DNA of 64,000 bases from Herbaspirillum sp. LeCh32-8 (GCF_017814915.1 NZ_JAGIPZ010000002.1:1-64000), one strand, 5' to 3'; shown: positions 26,376 to 35,253, counted from the stretch's first letter. A program made the numbers and translations. Notes: generated from the sequence alone by a model not told the origin.

Positions 26376-27317
26376 ATGAGCGACAGCATCTTTACCGGCA
26401 CCATCCCCGCCTTGATGACCCCTTGCACGGCTGACCGTCAGCCGGACTTCGACGCGCTGGTAAAGAAGGGCCGGGAGCTGGTGGCGCTCGGCATGCGCGC
26501 GGTGGTGTATTGCGGTTCGATGGGCGACTGGCCGCTGCTGACCGAAGCGCAGCGCCAGGAAGGCGTCGCGCGCCTGGTGGCCGCCGGCGTGCCGACCATC
26601 GTCGGCACCGGCGCCGTGAACTCCCGGGAAGCCGTGTCCCACGCCGCTCATGCGGCAAAGGTCGGCGCCCACGGCCTGATGGTCATTCCGCGCGTGTTGT
26701 CGCGCGGCGCCTCCGTGGCGGCGCAGAAGGCGCACTTCGCCGCGATCCTGAAGGCCGCCCCGAATCTGCCGGCCGTGATTTACAACAGCCCGTACTACGG
26801 TTTCGCCACGCGCGCCGACCTGTTCTTCGCGCTGCGCGCCCAGTTCCCGAACCTGATCGGCTTCAAGGAGTTCGGCGGTGCGGCAGACATGCGCTATGCC
26901 GCGGAAAACATTACCTCGCAAGATGACGACGTGATCCTGATGGCGGGTGTGGATACCCAGGTGTTCCACGGCTTCGTCAATTGCGGCGCCGCCGGCGCCA
27001 TCACCGGCATCGGCAATGCTCTGCCGCGCGAAGTGCTGCAACTGGTCGACCTGTGCAGCAAGGCCGCCAAGGGCGACGCCGTTGCCCGGGCCCGCGCCAA
27101 GGAGCTGGAAGCCGCGCTGGCGGTGCTGTCTTCCTTCGACGAAGGCTGCGATCTGGTGCTGTTCTACAAGTACCTGATGGTGCTGAACGGCGACAAGGAA
27201 TACTCGCTGCACTTCAACGAAACCGACGTGCTGAGCGACGCCCAGCGCGGTTACGCCGAGACCCAGTACACGCTGTTCCGCAACTGGTACGCAAACTGGA
27301 GCAAGTCCTTCAGCTGA
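26376..27317 (+). CDS. DHDPS-family lyase, likely 1-pyrroline-4-hydroxy-2-carboxylate deaminase
   Basis: 313 residues of the N-acetylneuraminate lyase/dihydrodipicolinate synthase TIM-barrel family. The Schiff-base Lys is Lys164 (LIGFKEFGG) and the catalytic Tyr is Tyr136 (VIYNSPYYG). The usual GTTGE motif near residue 48 reads GSMGDWPLLT, so this is not DapA. From memory, that variant and the GVDTQVFHGFVNCGAAGAITGIGNALPRE type segment characterise the hydroxyproline-pathway deaminase LhpC, which makes alpha-ketoglutarate semialdehyde. ATG 26376 follows GAGGAAACGAA. A terminator follows. Other lhp genes (epimerase, D-Hyp dehydrogenase) are not in this window, so the pathway remains inferred. 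Confidence 0.85.
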   Translation: MSDSIFTGTIPALMTPCTADRQPDFDALVKKGRELVALGMRAVVYCGSMGDWPLLTEAQRQEGVARLVAAGVPTIVGTGAVNSREAVSHAAHAAKVGAHGLMVIPRVLSRGASVAAQKAHFAAILKAAPNLPAVIYNSPYYGFATRADLFFALRAQFPNLIGFKEFGGAADMRYAAENITSQDDDVILMAGVDTQVFHGFVNCGAAGAITGIGNALPREVLQLVDLCSKAAKGDAVARARAKELEAALAVLSSFDEGCDLVLFYKYLMVLNGDKEYSLHFNETDVLSDAQRGYAETQYTLFRNWYANWSKSFS

Positions 27318-27360
27318 TGCGCGGCAGCACCGCATCTTGTTGATGCCAGGTAGTGTTGAG

Positions 27361-27396
27361 CGAAGCGGCCTGTATCCGGGCCGCTTCGTTTTTTTT
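27361..27396 (+). terminator. Rho-independent terminator after the lyase gene
   Basis: Perfect 10-bp stem CGAAGCGGCC/GGCCGCTTCG with an 8-base loop followed by eight Ts. It closes the GntR-controlled locus. Confidence 0.92.
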
Positions 27397-27515
27397 CATT
27401 CGACGCAAGGCGCAATGGCGTACGCGAAAGGGCACGCCTGCGGCCATCTGACTCCGGCGGGCAGGCTGTGCGGCCGGTGCGGCCTGAAAGGGAGGGCGAT
27501 GAAGCGCCGATGCGC

Positions 27516-27971
27516 TCAGCTCAGCGGCTGGCTGTCTTTCAGTCGCTGCTGGTAGGCGGCCTCGTCAGCCTTTTGCTGTTCGTCGGTGGGGGCTGCGCGC
27601 TGCTGGAGCTGGGCGCGCATCTTGTCGCGCACGAGCCGCAAGGCGTCCACGTCAAGCAGGGAGAACTTCTTGCCGAGCTTGTCCTTTTCCCGATTCAACT
27701 GAGCCTGGGCTCGCCTCTCGACAGGACCTTGATCCGGCACCCCGGCCAGCGCCTGATCGATCTGTGCGATAGCATCGAGATCGGGCAGGGGTAGCGCGGC
27801 TTCCTTGCTTGTCGATACGGCAAGTGCGACGCCTTGCGCCGAGAGCTTGACCACGCTCGACGCTGCCGGATTTGCGCGCGGCTGCGCAGCGGCGGGTGCG
27901 GCGTCGGCCGGCGCGCTTGCCGCTGCCGGGCCTGAGCCGCCCGTGGTCGGAGAGTAAGCCGTGATGGGCAT
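27516..27971 (-). CDS. Hypothetical Ala/Gln-rich protein
   Basis: 151 residues, family not recognised. The first 45 residues are low-complexity (Ala, Pro, Ser), followed by a mixed region and a charged, probably helical C-terminus (QAQLNREKDKLGKKFSLLDVDALRLVRDKMRAQLQQRAAPTDEQQKADEAAYQQRLKDSQ shows heptad-like spacing, in pieces). No signal peptide. No clear ribosome site precedes the ATG at 27971. It is divergent from the KaiC-like gene, about 200 bases away. Codon usage and the long charged helix make it likely to be real. Confidence 0.6.
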   Translation of the reverse strand: MPITAYSPTTGGSGPAAASAPADAAPAAAQPRANPAASSVVKLSAQGVALAVSTSKEAALPLPDLDAIAQIDQALAGVPDQGPVERRAQAQLNREKDKLGKKFSLLDVDALRLVRDKMRAQLQQRAAPTDEQQKADEAAYQQRLKDSQPLS

Positions 27972-28173
27972 GAGTCTTGTGCTGTGGTCGTCGATGGCGG
28001 GATGGCGGGCGCTGTTCCTACTACGGCGCGCGCGGGCAGAACTTGATGATTATCTTCATGCGCAGATGCAACTTTCCTCACTTGCGGACGCCTTACTCAC
28101 ATCGTGGGCGAAAGTATAATGCGCATGACAATTGCCACTTTCGCAAAATAATTCCAAGGCCACCACCATCCCC

Positions 28174-29661
28174 ATGAGCGACCATCAGCCGAGAGATCAT
28201 CAGACTGTGCAACCGAACGACGACAGGGCAGGGAAGACCAACCGCATTCCGTTGCTGCGCACGGGCATTGCCGGTTTCGACGAGATCCTGGGCGGCGGCC
28301 TTCCCGCGGGCAGCCTGTACCTGATCCAAGGCCTGGCCGGCAGCGGCAAGACCACGCTGGCATGCCAGATCGGTTTCCTGCAGGCGCGTGCGGGCAAGAA
28401 TGTGATGTTGCTGACGCTGATCGCCGAGTCGCACGCCAAGATGCTCAATCACGTGAGCAATTTCGACTTCTTCGAAGATCAGCTGCTGGGCAGCCAGATG
28501 CAGATGCTGAGCGGCTATGCCAGCCTCGCCAGTGAGGGACTGCGCGGCCTGTTGAAGCTGATCACTGCGGAGCTGAACCGCCATCGCCCGAGCATGCTGA
28601 TCATCGACGGTTTCCGCTCGGTGCGCGATTCCGGGCCGTCCGACCTGAACCTGTCGGAGTTCATGCATTCGCTGAACTCGCTGGTGTTCACCATGAATTG
28701 CACCACGCTGCTGCTGTCGCCGGTGGAGGGCAACATGCCTGAGTCGGAGAACACGCTGGTCGATGGCGTCATCGAGCTGAGCCAGTACGAGCAGGGCATG
28801 CAGCTGGTGCGTGAGATCAAGGTGTTCAAGGTGCGCGGCGCCGACCATCTGCTGGGCAAGCACGTGTTCGAGATCAACCGCAGCGGGCTGGAAATCTTCC
28901 CGCGCTTCGAGGCCATCGCCAGCCGCTTCGGCAAGGTGCCGGGCACGTCTGATCGCTATGTCAGCGTCGGTATTCCGTCCTGGGACAAGTGCATCGGCGG
29001 CGGCGTGGTGAGCGGCTCCATCACCTGCCTGCTGGGCAGCCCCGGCGTGGGCAAGACCCTGATGGGTCTGCATTTCATCGAGCAAGGCCTGAAGGATGGG
29101 CAACAATGCCTGATCGTGGGCTTCTATGAATCGCCCGAGCGCTTGCTGGCCAAGGCGCGCAAGGCCGGCATGCAGCTCGACGGCCACATGGACAGCGGCG
29201 CGCTGGAGATGATCTGGCAACTGCCGCTGGAAATGCTGTGCGACGACCTCGCCAAGCGCATGCTGGACAACATCGCCCGCCGCGGCGTGACGCGCCTGCT
29301 GATCGACGGCGTCGACGGCCTGCGCAGCATTGTGGTGCAGTCGCAGCGCGTGCGGCCGTTCCTAGTGGCGCTGACCAACGATTTGCGCGCGCGCGGCGTG
29401 ACCACCTTCATCACCGAGCAGTTGCCGTACTTCCGCGAATCGCGCCCGCAGGTCGATCCCAGTTCGTCGCAGCTGTATGAAAACGTGATGCTGCTGGAGT
29501 ACATCGCCCAGCATGAAATCAACCGCCGCCAGATTTCGGTGATGAAACTGCGCGAGAACGGTTACGACGGCGCCAACCGGCTGATGAATATTTCCGACGC
29601 CGGCATCGAGATCGACGGCCTGGCCATTTCCACCGGGCGCTCGGTGTTGGACGGACGCTGA
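28174..29661 (+). CDS. KaiC-like dual RecA-type ATPase
   Basis: 495 residues with two tandem KaiC/RecA-type ATPase domains: first Walker A GLAGSGKTT (Lys59), second GSPGVGKTL (Lys294). Typical KaiC segments include GIAGFDEILGGGLPAGSLYLI and SVGIPSWDKCIGGGVV. The Glu pair that follows each P-loop in cyanobacterial KaiC is reduced to a single Glu (LIAESHAK; GFYESPER). By my alignment the CII phosphosite pair Ser431/Thr432 reads Ser-Gln (SSSQLYENVMLLEY), so only one is kept. There is no kaiA or kaiB. A receiver-domain gene follows after two bases, so a signalling ATPase rather than a clock is likely. The start could also be the TTG at 28132; ATG 28174 has only weak AAGG upstream. Confidence 0.9.
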   Translation: MSDHQPRDHQTVQPNDDRAGKTNRIPLLRTGIAGFDEILGGGLPAGSLYLIQGLAGSGKTTLACQIGFLQARAGKNVMLLTLIAESHAKMLNHVSNFDFFEDQLLGSQMQMLSGYASLASEGLRGLLKLITAELNRHRPSMLIIDGFRSVRDSGPSDLNLSEFMHSLNSLVFTMNCTTLLLSPVEGNMPESENTLVDGVIELSQYEQGMQLVREIKVFKVRGADHLLGKHVFEINRSGLEIFPRFEAIASRFGKVPGTSDRYVSVGIPSWDKCIGGGVVSGSITCLLGSPGVGKTLMGLHFIEQGLKDGQQCLIVGFYESPERLLAKARKAGMQLDGHMDSGALEMIWQLPLEMLCDDLAKRMLDNIARRGVTRLLIDGVDGLRSIVVQSQRVRPFLVALTNDLRARGVTTFITEQLPYFRESRPQVDPSSSQLYENVMLLEYIAQHEINRRQISVMKLRENGYDGANRLMNISDAGIEIDGLAISTGRSVLDGR

Positions 29662-29663
29662 AC

Positions 29664-30059
29664 ATGTCCATCGTTCCAGCCTCTCCGACCACGGTGTTGC
29701 CCGTGATCATGATCGTCGACGACGAGGTCGACATCACGGACACCTATGCCATGCTGTTCGAGCTGCACGGCTTTGCCGTGGTGGTCGCCAGCCATGGCGC
29801 CGACGGTCTGGCCAAGGCGACGCTGGCCTTGCCCGACTTGGTGATTTCGGATTGCATGATGCCGGTGATGAACGGCCTGGAGTTCTGCGCCGCGCTGCGC
29901 AAGTTGCCGGGCGGCGAGACCTTGCCGGTGATCCTGTGCAGCGGCGCGCCGGAGCTGCACGACCTGTCCCTGTCCAGCCACAACCTGTTCCTGCGCAAGC
30001 CGGTCTTTTTCGAGCGCTTGCTGGACGAGGTGCAGCGCCTGCTGCCCAAATCTTCCTGA
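29664..30059 (+). CDS. Single-domain response regulator (receiver), KaiC partner
   Basis: 131 residues, one receiver domain only. Acidic pair Asp19/Asp20 (MIVDDE), phospho-acceptor Asp63 (VISDCMMP), Ser/Thr near LCSGAPE and Lys in LRKPVFF are all present, so it should be phosphorylatable. It starts two bases after the KaiC-like gene stop, almost certainly cotranscribed. With no output domain it probably acts by protein contact, plausibly on the KaiC-like ATPase. No histidine kinase is encoded nearby. Confidence 0.9.
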   Translation: MSIVPASPTTVLPVIMIVDDEVDITDTYAMLFELHGFAVVVASHGADGLAKATLALPDLVISDCMMPVMNGLEFCAALRKLPGGETLPVILCSGAPELHDLSLSSHNLFLRKPVFFERLLDEVQRLLPKSS

Positions 30060-30148
30060 GTTTTACTTTCCCCGTATTTCCTTTTGCCGGCCTGCCTTTG
30101 TGCGCGGGCCGCGGCGGCTGTGCGCGCGCCGTTCCCGATTTCGCCTGA

Positions 30149-30352
30149 TCAGGCGTCGGCCCGGCCCGGGCAATAGTAGCCCTGCCAGCGGTAGCGGCTC
30201 TGCTTCTTGCGCTCCTGTTCCCCACTGCGTTCCTTGCGCCGCCGCGCGATGCCTGCGCCTGCACGCGAGGCCGGCACCGCGCATGGGTGCAGCGGGAAGG
30301 GCAGGCAGGTGGAGAAGTGCAGCGCGACGCTGCCGGGTTTGGCTGTGTTCAT
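30149..30352 (-). CDS. Possible small basic protein (67 aa)
   Basis: From ATG 30352, which has TTGAGGAATTC directly upstream, the frame encodes a 67-residue basic peptide (starting MNTAKPGSVALHF, ending in YRWQGYYCPGRADA). The C-terminal half is rich in Arg, Lys and Gln. No family recognised. The good ribosome site is the main support; the composition is otherwise not decisive, and the frame stays open further upstream without protein character. The remaining stretch 30060-30738 shows no other gene. Confidence 0.3.
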   Translation of the reverse strand: MNTAKPGSVALHFSTCLPFPLHPCAVPASRAGAGIARRRKERSGEQERKKQSRYRWQGYYCPGRADA

Positions 30353-30629
30353 GAATTCCTCAAGGTGGCGTGCCGCCGGCGCTGTGCGGCGAGCGAAGCA
30401 CATGGTGGGGCACGCGCCCTGTCGCGCGCCATCGGCGCAGCGAGCATGCGCGTGTAGGAAGCCGCTGTCGTCGCTGTCGGCGCAACACGCGCCCGGCAGG
30501 TGTGGCAAAAGCGCACCACGGCGCAAGGGCCGGCCGGCGGCGGCTCCCGACGCTGCAGGGGCTGTTCCGGGGCGTCATCGCGCTTGCGTCGATACATTTT
30601 GTTGTTAATATTGAAATGTTGTCTTTTTT

Positions 30630-30660
30630 ATCAGGAATTTCCTGATACCGCGAATCGCGG
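30630..30660. promoter_or_regulatory. Two adjacent palindromes upstream of a receiver gene
   Basis: ATCAGGAA-T-TTCCTGAT (30630-30646) and CCGCGA-A-TCGCGG (30648-30660) are both perfect and separated by one base. They lie about 80 bases before the receiver gene at 30739, after an AT-rich stretch (30600-30630). Operator sites or a leader hairpin are both possible. Confidence 0.45.
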
Positions 30661-30738
30661 CGAAACATCACTATCGCTCACATGGAATACCGCCAGGCCT
30701 ACGCGGGCGGGGATGAGGAAGAGGGAAGGAGAGCAGTG

Positions 30739-31104
30739 ATGGGGGGAGTCAGCAAAACGGTGCTGGTGGTGGAGGACCATCAGGATTCGCGCGAAATGTT
30801 GTGCGAAATCCTGGAAAACAGCGGCCTGTCTGTCATCGCCGCGGCCAACGGCATCGAGGCCATCGAACGCATGCAGTCGCAGGTGCCCAATGTGGTGCTG
30901 ACCGACATGAGCATGCCGCAGATGGATGGCATCGAACTGGCGCGTTACATCAAGTCGCACGATCGCTACGGGCACATCCCGGTTGCATTGATCAGCGCCA
31001 ATCTGCCGTCAGCCAGCGCTTATTTTCCGGAAATTTCGGCCTTCTTGCTCAAACCGTGTTCTGTTGACCATCTGCTGACCACGGTTGAGCACTTGTTGCG
31101 CTGA
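30739..31104 (+). CDS. Single-domain response regulator
   Basis: 121 residues, one receiver domain. Glu12-Asp13 (VVEDHQD), acceptor Asp56 (VLTDMSMPQMDG), Ser in LISANLPSA and Lys in LLKPCSVDH are all present. ATG 30739 has AAGGAG eight bases upstream; a longer reading from 30682 is unlikely. It is the second stand-alone receiver in the KaiC-like cluster and lies about 200 bases before an OmpR-type regulator. No kinase is linked, so phosphorylation must come from elsewhere. Confidence 0.88.
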   Translation: MGGVSKTVLVVEDHQDSREMLCEILENSGLSVIAAANGIEAIERMQSQVPNVVLTDMSMPQMDGIELARYIKSHDRYGHIPVALISANLPSASAYFPEISAFLLKPCSVDHLLTTVEHLLR

Positions 31105-31164
31105 ACAGAGGCGGCATCGAGTTTTTCAGGGGTGAAATATCTGCGAGTTTTTATGATTTTATCG

Positions 31165-31184
31165 ACAGATATTTTCTGTATAAC
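31165..31184 (+). promoter_or_regulatory. Possible promoter/operator before the OmpR-type regulator
   Basis: ACAGA-TATTT-TCTGT (31165-31179) overlaps a -10-like TATAAC (31179-31184), in an otherwise AT-rich patch within the 198-base gap. It suggests an independent, regulated promoter for the gene at 31303. Confidence 0.35.
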
Positions 31185-31302
31185 GTTGTGATTATGGAAA
31201 GCATCTCCGCGCCCGTGGGGTGGGCCCGGATGCGCATCCGAGAGGGTGCGGCGGCGATGCTCCTGCAGTCATAAAAACAGGTTCGTCCGGATCGCGAAAG
31301 TA

Positions 31303-32013
31303 ATGAAAGTATTGATCGTTGAAAGCGAGATCGACTGGCGCAACATGCTCGCAGGCCATGTCGGAGATTTGGGCTACGAAGCGTCCAGCTGCTCGGCGTT
31401 GACGGAAGCGCTCGAGATACTGAAGGGTCGCCAGCCGGATATCCTGATTGCCGACGCCGGCCTGCCCGACGCCAGCCTGCTGCCTGAGCTGGCTTCCATT
31501 CGCCAGCACTTCCCGTCGATGGGCATCGTTGTGCTGACCGCCACCACCCGCATCGAAGACCGCGTGCGCAGCATGAGCGACGGCGCCGATTATCACCTGG
31601 TCAAGCCGGTCAGGCTGGAAGAAGTCTCCGCCACGCTGACTGCGCTGGCGCGCCGCATGAAGACCGCGCCGCACGCCAGCTCGCCGCAATCCGAAAAGTG
31701 GAGCTTCAACCGCAAGTCGGGCCGGCTCTCCAGCAACGGCAGCGTGGCTCTGCAGTTCACCGACAAGGAAAGCACCGCGCTGGCCGCATTGTTGCAAAGC
31801 CCCAATTATCCAGTCTCGCACAGCCAGCTGTTCGACCTGCTCAAGTCAGGCGCCGAAGAGTACGACGCCCACCGCATCGACGCGCTGATCTATCGCGTAC
31901 GGCAGAAATTGCGCTCGCTGGAAGACGCGCCGATGCAGATCCGCAACATCTATGGCGAAGGTTTCCTGATGTTGCGCCGGAGCACCACGGTCGACATCGT
32001 GCTCGATGCCTGA
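31303..32013 (+). CDS. OmpR-type response regulator with altered acidic pocket
   Basis: 236 residues: N-terminal receiver and C-terminal winged helix (FTDKESTALAALLQSP, SHSQLFDLL, DALIYRVRQKLRSL, IRNIYGEGFLML). The acceptor Asp51 (LIADAGLPD) and Lys (HLVKPVRL) are kept. The acidic pair that binds Mg2+ reads Glu7-Ser8 (VESEID), so phosphorylation may be weak or absent. Start at 31303 (MKVLIVES) chosen from the receiver boundary; the ribosome site is poor (GCGAAAG). Its targets are unknown; it may serve the neighbouring receiver and KaiC genes. Confidence 0.88.
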   Translation: MKVLIVESEIDWRNMLAGHVGDLGYEASSCSALTEALEILKGRQPDILIADAGLPDASLLPELASIRQHFPSMGIVVLTATTRIEDRVRSMSDGADYHLVKPVRLEEVSATLTALARRMKTAPHASSPQSEKWSFNRKSGRLSSNGSVALQFTDKESTALAALLQSPNYPVSHSQLFDLLKSGAEEYDAHRIDALIYRVRQKLRSLEDAPMQIRNIYGEGFLMLRRSTTVDIVLDA

Positions 32014-32079
32014 ACCGGCCGACTCGCAAAAGCCTGCGCTGCGACATCGCATGCCTGGCACAGCCTGATTCGGCATTAA

Positions 32080-32117
32080 AACGAGCCGGATTCCCGCTGA
32101 TGGGAATCCGGCTCGTT
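32080..32117. terminator. Strong hairpin after the OmpR-type regulator
   Basis: A 16-bp perfect stem (AACGAGCCGGATTCCC, 32080-32095, pairing with 32102-32117). On the plus strand no T run follows, but the complementary strand has TTTTAAT after it. It probably ends transcription from either side. The gap 32014-32475 holds this hairpin and the promoter of the MHS gene; I see no gene in it. Confidence 0.6.
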
Positions 32118-32475
32118 GCATATCAGGCTTGCTGCTCGCCTTGTTGTCTCTGCTGCGCCGCAGCTGAAAGCCTTGCCAGGCTTTGTCCGCATGCAATATG
32201 CGTCGCATGCTGCAGGAGCGCACAAAAGCGGCAAGAAATGCTGCGCCGCGAAAGTTTTTCCGCTTTCGGGTATCATGTCTGCAGTTTCTCCGCTGAATCG
32301 AAGAACTTCGCTTCTCGTTTCCCGCTGAATCTGTCCTTCGCAAGCAAGCCGCTTGCGATCCACCCGCTTAAAAAGAGCCGAAGCCGGTTGCCGGCCCACA
32401 GCGTCCACCCGTTGCGATTCTTCGCCGCGGCCGGCGCGGGGACGGTTTTTCCGCTTTGTTGACATTGTGTGAACC

Positions 32476-33792
32476 ATGACCACTTCCGCTGAATTCACCG
32501 GGGCGCTCAACGAGTCCCAGCATCGCCCCCTCACTTCGTCCGATTACAAGACGCTCAGCCTGTCCGCCCTGGGCGGCACGCTGGAGTTCTACGACTTCGT
32601 CATCTACGTGTTCTTCGCGGCGGTGGTCGGCAAGCTATTCTTCCCGGCCGACATGCCGGAATGGCTGCGCATGCTGCAGACCTTCGGCATCTTCGCCGCC
32701 GGTTACCTGGCGCGCCCGGTGGGCGGCATCATCATCGCCCACTACGGCGACATCATCGGCCGCAAGCGCATGTTCACGCTGTCCATCTTCCTGATGGCCG
32801 TGCCTACGCTGGTGATCGGCCTGCTGCCGACCTACGCTTCCATCGGCGTGGCCGCGCCCATCCTGCTGTTGCTGATGCGCACGCTGCAGGGCGCGGCGAT
32901 CGGCGGCGAAATGCCGGGCGCCTGGGTGTTCGTGGCCGAACACGTGCCGGCCAATCGCTACTCCTTCGGCGTCGGCTCGCTGACGGCCGGCATCACCGGC
33001 GGCATCCTGCTGGGTTCGCTGATGGGCATCTTCATCAACAGCGTGTTCGAACCCGCCGAAGTCACCGGCTTCGCCTGGCGCATTCCCTTCATCCTGGGCG
33101 GCGTGTTCGGCCTGGTGTCGGTCTATCTGCGTCGCTACCTGGAAGAAACCCCGGTGTTTCGCGAGCTGGCCGCGCGCCGCGCGCAAGCCAATGAGCTGCC
33201 TCTCAAGACCGTGCTGCGCGAACACCGAGGCGCCAGCGTGCTGACCGCCGGCATGACCTGGTGCCTGTCGGGCGCCATCGTGGTGGTGATCCTGATGACG
33301 CCGTCCTACCTGCAGACCGTGTATCACCTGCCGGCCAAGCTGGTGATGCAGGCCAACTGCGCCGCCACCCTGATGCTGACCATCGGCTGCCTCACCATCG
33401 GCTGGCTGTGCGACCGCATCGGCACCCGCGCGTCGATGATCATCGGCTGGGGCGGCCTGGGCCTGTCGACCTATTGGTTCTACAACCAGCTGCCCGGCTC
33501 GCCGGAGTCGCTGGTGTGGGGCTACGCGCTGGTGGGCCTGTTCGTGGGCAGCATCTCGCTGACCCCGATCGTCTCGACCCGCGCCTTCCCGCCGCCGGTG
33601 CGCTTCACCGGACTATCCTTCGCCTACAACATGGCCTATGCCGTGTTCGGCGGCCTGACCCCGGTGCTGATCTCGCTGTGGATCAAGGCCGACGTCAAGG
33701 GCCCGGCGCACTACGTGATCGCACTGTCCATCCTGGGCGTGCTGCTGGCTTTCGTTCCGATGAGCAGCAAGGGCTACCAGGCCAAGGGCTGA
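32476..33792 (+). CDS. MHS-family MFS transporter
   Basis: 438 residues, 12 predicted membrane helices, same superfamily branch as the transporter at 22648 but clearly different in sequence. Signatures: GGTLEFYDFVIYVFFA in helix 1, ARPVGGIIIAHYGDIIGRKR after helix 2, RTLQGAAIGGEMPGAWVFVAEH in helix 4. Substrate unknown; proline/betaine, dicarboxylate and alpha-ketoglutarate carriers are relatives. No strong ribosome site is visible before the ATG. Single gene ending at a strong terminator. Confidence 0.92.
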   Translation: MTTSAEFTGALNESQHRPLTSSDYKTLSLSALGGTLEFYDFVIYVFFAAVVGKLFFPADMPEWLRMLQTFGIFAAGYLARPVGGIIIAHYGDIIGRKRMFTLSIFLMAVPTLVIGLLPTYASIGVAAPILLLLMRTLQGAAIGGEMPGAWVFVAEHVPANRYSFGVGSLTAGITGGILLGSLMGIFINSVFEPAEVTGFAWRIPFILGGVFGLVSVYLRRYLEETPVFRELAARRAQANELPLKTVLREHRGASVLTAGMTWCLSGAIVVVILMTPSYLQTVYHLPAKLVMQANCAATLMLTIGCLTIGWLCDRIGTRASMIIGWGGLGLSTYWFYNQLPGSPESLVWGYALVGLFVGSISLTPIVSTRAFPPPVRFTGLSFAYNMAYAVFGGLTPVLISLWIKADVKGPAHYVIALSILGVLLAFVPMSSKGYQAKG

Positions 33793-33842
33793 GCGATCCT
33801 CGGTCGGTGCTGATCCAGCACTGATTTCAGCTCAGTTTCAGG

Positions 33843-33886
33843 CAACGCCCGGAGACCGCAATGCGGCTCCGGGCGTTGTGCTTTTC
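33843..33886 (+). terminator. Rho-independent terminator
   Basis: 12-bp stem CAACGCCCGGAG/CTCCGGGCGTTG with a 12-base loop followed by TGCTTTTC. Ends the MHS transporter transcript. Confidence 0.85.
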
Positions 33887-33960
33887 TGCGGCCGGCTCGC
33901 GTACAATGCCGTCCAATTCCAGTGACCTGTTCACCCACCCGCTGCGCCACCGACGCCGCC

Positions 33961-35253
33961 ATGCCGCCCGCCATCCTCCTTCCGTCTTTCCGGACGCCGC
34001 AATCATCATTGCCGCGTCGCTTGCGCCATCGTCTTTTCCTGTTCGCCTCCATGTTGCTGGCCATGCTGATGCTGGCGGCCTGCTCGCGCGAACCGGCTCC
34101 ACGCGCGGCCTTGTCGCAGGATGTCTACGTCTGGCAGCGCCAGTGGACGCCCGCGCTGCGCGCCGCGCTCACCGCCTCCGACCCGCAGGTCGCGCGCTGG
34201 CATGTGCTGGCGGCCGAGCTGGGCGTCTCCGGCCGCTGGATCGACGTCGCGCCCGACGCCGCCTTGCTGGCCGGCACCGGCAAGCCGCTGCTGATGACAG
34301 TGCGCATCAACGGCCAGCTGGCGCGCTTCGACGCCGCCGCCATCGAGACCCACATCCTGGCGCAGGTCGAGGCCTGGCGTCGCAGCGGCATCGCGCCGGC
34401 CGCGCTGGAGATCGACTACGACTGTCCCACCGCCCGGCTGCCTGAATACACCGCCTTCCTCGCGCGCCTGAAGCCAAAGTTGGGGGCCACCGCGCTGACC
34501 GTCACCGCCTTGCCCACCTGGCTGGAAAGCCCGCGCCTGGACGGCCTGCTGGCCGCCGCCGATGAAGCCACCCTGCAGGCTCACGCCGTGCTCGATCCGC
34601 GCCAGGGTTTGTTCGACCCCGAACGCGCGCGAGTCTGGATGGAGCAATTCGCCAAGCGCACCCGCCAGCCCTGGCACGTGGCCTTGCCGGCCTACGGCTC
34701 GCGCGTGGTGTGGGACGGCAATGGCGGCATCGCCGCCGTCGAGAGCGAACGACCGACCTTGGCCGGAGGCGTGGCCAGCGAGCTGGTGGCGCAGCCGCGC
34801 CAGCTGGCGCGCTTCGTGGCCGGCATCGAACGCAGCCAGCCACCCGGCCTGGTCGGCATCGCCTGGTTCCGCGTGCCCACCGGCGACGATCGCCGCGCCT
34901 GGAGCCTGTCGACCTGGCTGGCCGTGCTGGAGCGTCGCCAGCTGCAGGAGAAACTGGAAGTGCGCTTCGCCGACGCCGGCGCCGGCCAGGCCGACGGCTC
35001 GCTGCGCGAGGTCGTGCTGGACAACGCAGGCGCCGCCGATGCACCACTGCCGACACGCATCCGCATCGAGACCGGCTGTGCCGGCGACAGCGGCGGCGAC
35101 GGCATCAACGGCTACACCATGGAGAGCGACGCCCGCGGCCGCTACCTGCGCCTGACCCAGGCCGGCATGCTGCGCGCCGGCACGCGTCGCCACGTCGGCT
35201 GGCTGCGCTGCCAGGGCACCGCCGGCGACGCTACCCTGCAAATAGGATCATGA
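33961..35253 (+). CDS. DUF3142 domain lipoprotein
   Basis: 430 residues from ATG 33961. A basic n-region (RRLRHR), hydrophobic stretch and lipobox LAAC (Cys41) indicate a lipoprotein. The rest matches DUF3142 proteins, with blocks DVYVWQRQWTPALR, ALEIDYDCPTARL and GIAWFRVPTGDDRRAW; the TIM-barrel-like DUF3142 fold is related to glycoside hydrolases as I recall, but no activity is established. A GTG at 33922 would give 13 more residues. A TACAAT (33902-33907) may be the -10. Its stop overlaps the start of the 854-residue envelope protein (ATGA), so the two are translationally coupled and probably work together. Confidence 0.82.
   Translation: MPPAILLPSFRTPQSSLPRRLRHRLFLFASMLLAMLMLAACSREPAPRAALSQDVYVWQRQWTPALRAALTASDPQVARWHVLAAELGVSGRWIDVAPDAALLAGTGKPLLMTVRINGQLARFDAAAIETHILAQVEAWRRSGIAPAALEIDYDCPTARLPEYTAFLARLKPKLGATALTVTALPTWLESPRLDGLLAAADEATLQAHAVLDPRQGLFDPERARVWMEQFAKRTRQPWHVALPAYGSRVVWDGNGGIAAVESERPTLAGGVASELVAQPRQLARFVAGIERSQPPGLVGIAWFRVPTGDDRRAWSLSTWLAVLERRQLQEKLEVRFADAGAGQADGSLREVVLDNAGAADAPLPTRIRIETGCAGDSGGDGINGYTMESDARGRYLRLTQAGMLRAGTRRHVGWLRCQGTAGDATLQIGS

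Noticed and set aside
34710-35249. Upstream extension of the 854-residue protein
   Set aside because: The added 180 residues are Arg-rich shadow of the DUF3142 gene. The signal-like N-terminus begins at 35250.
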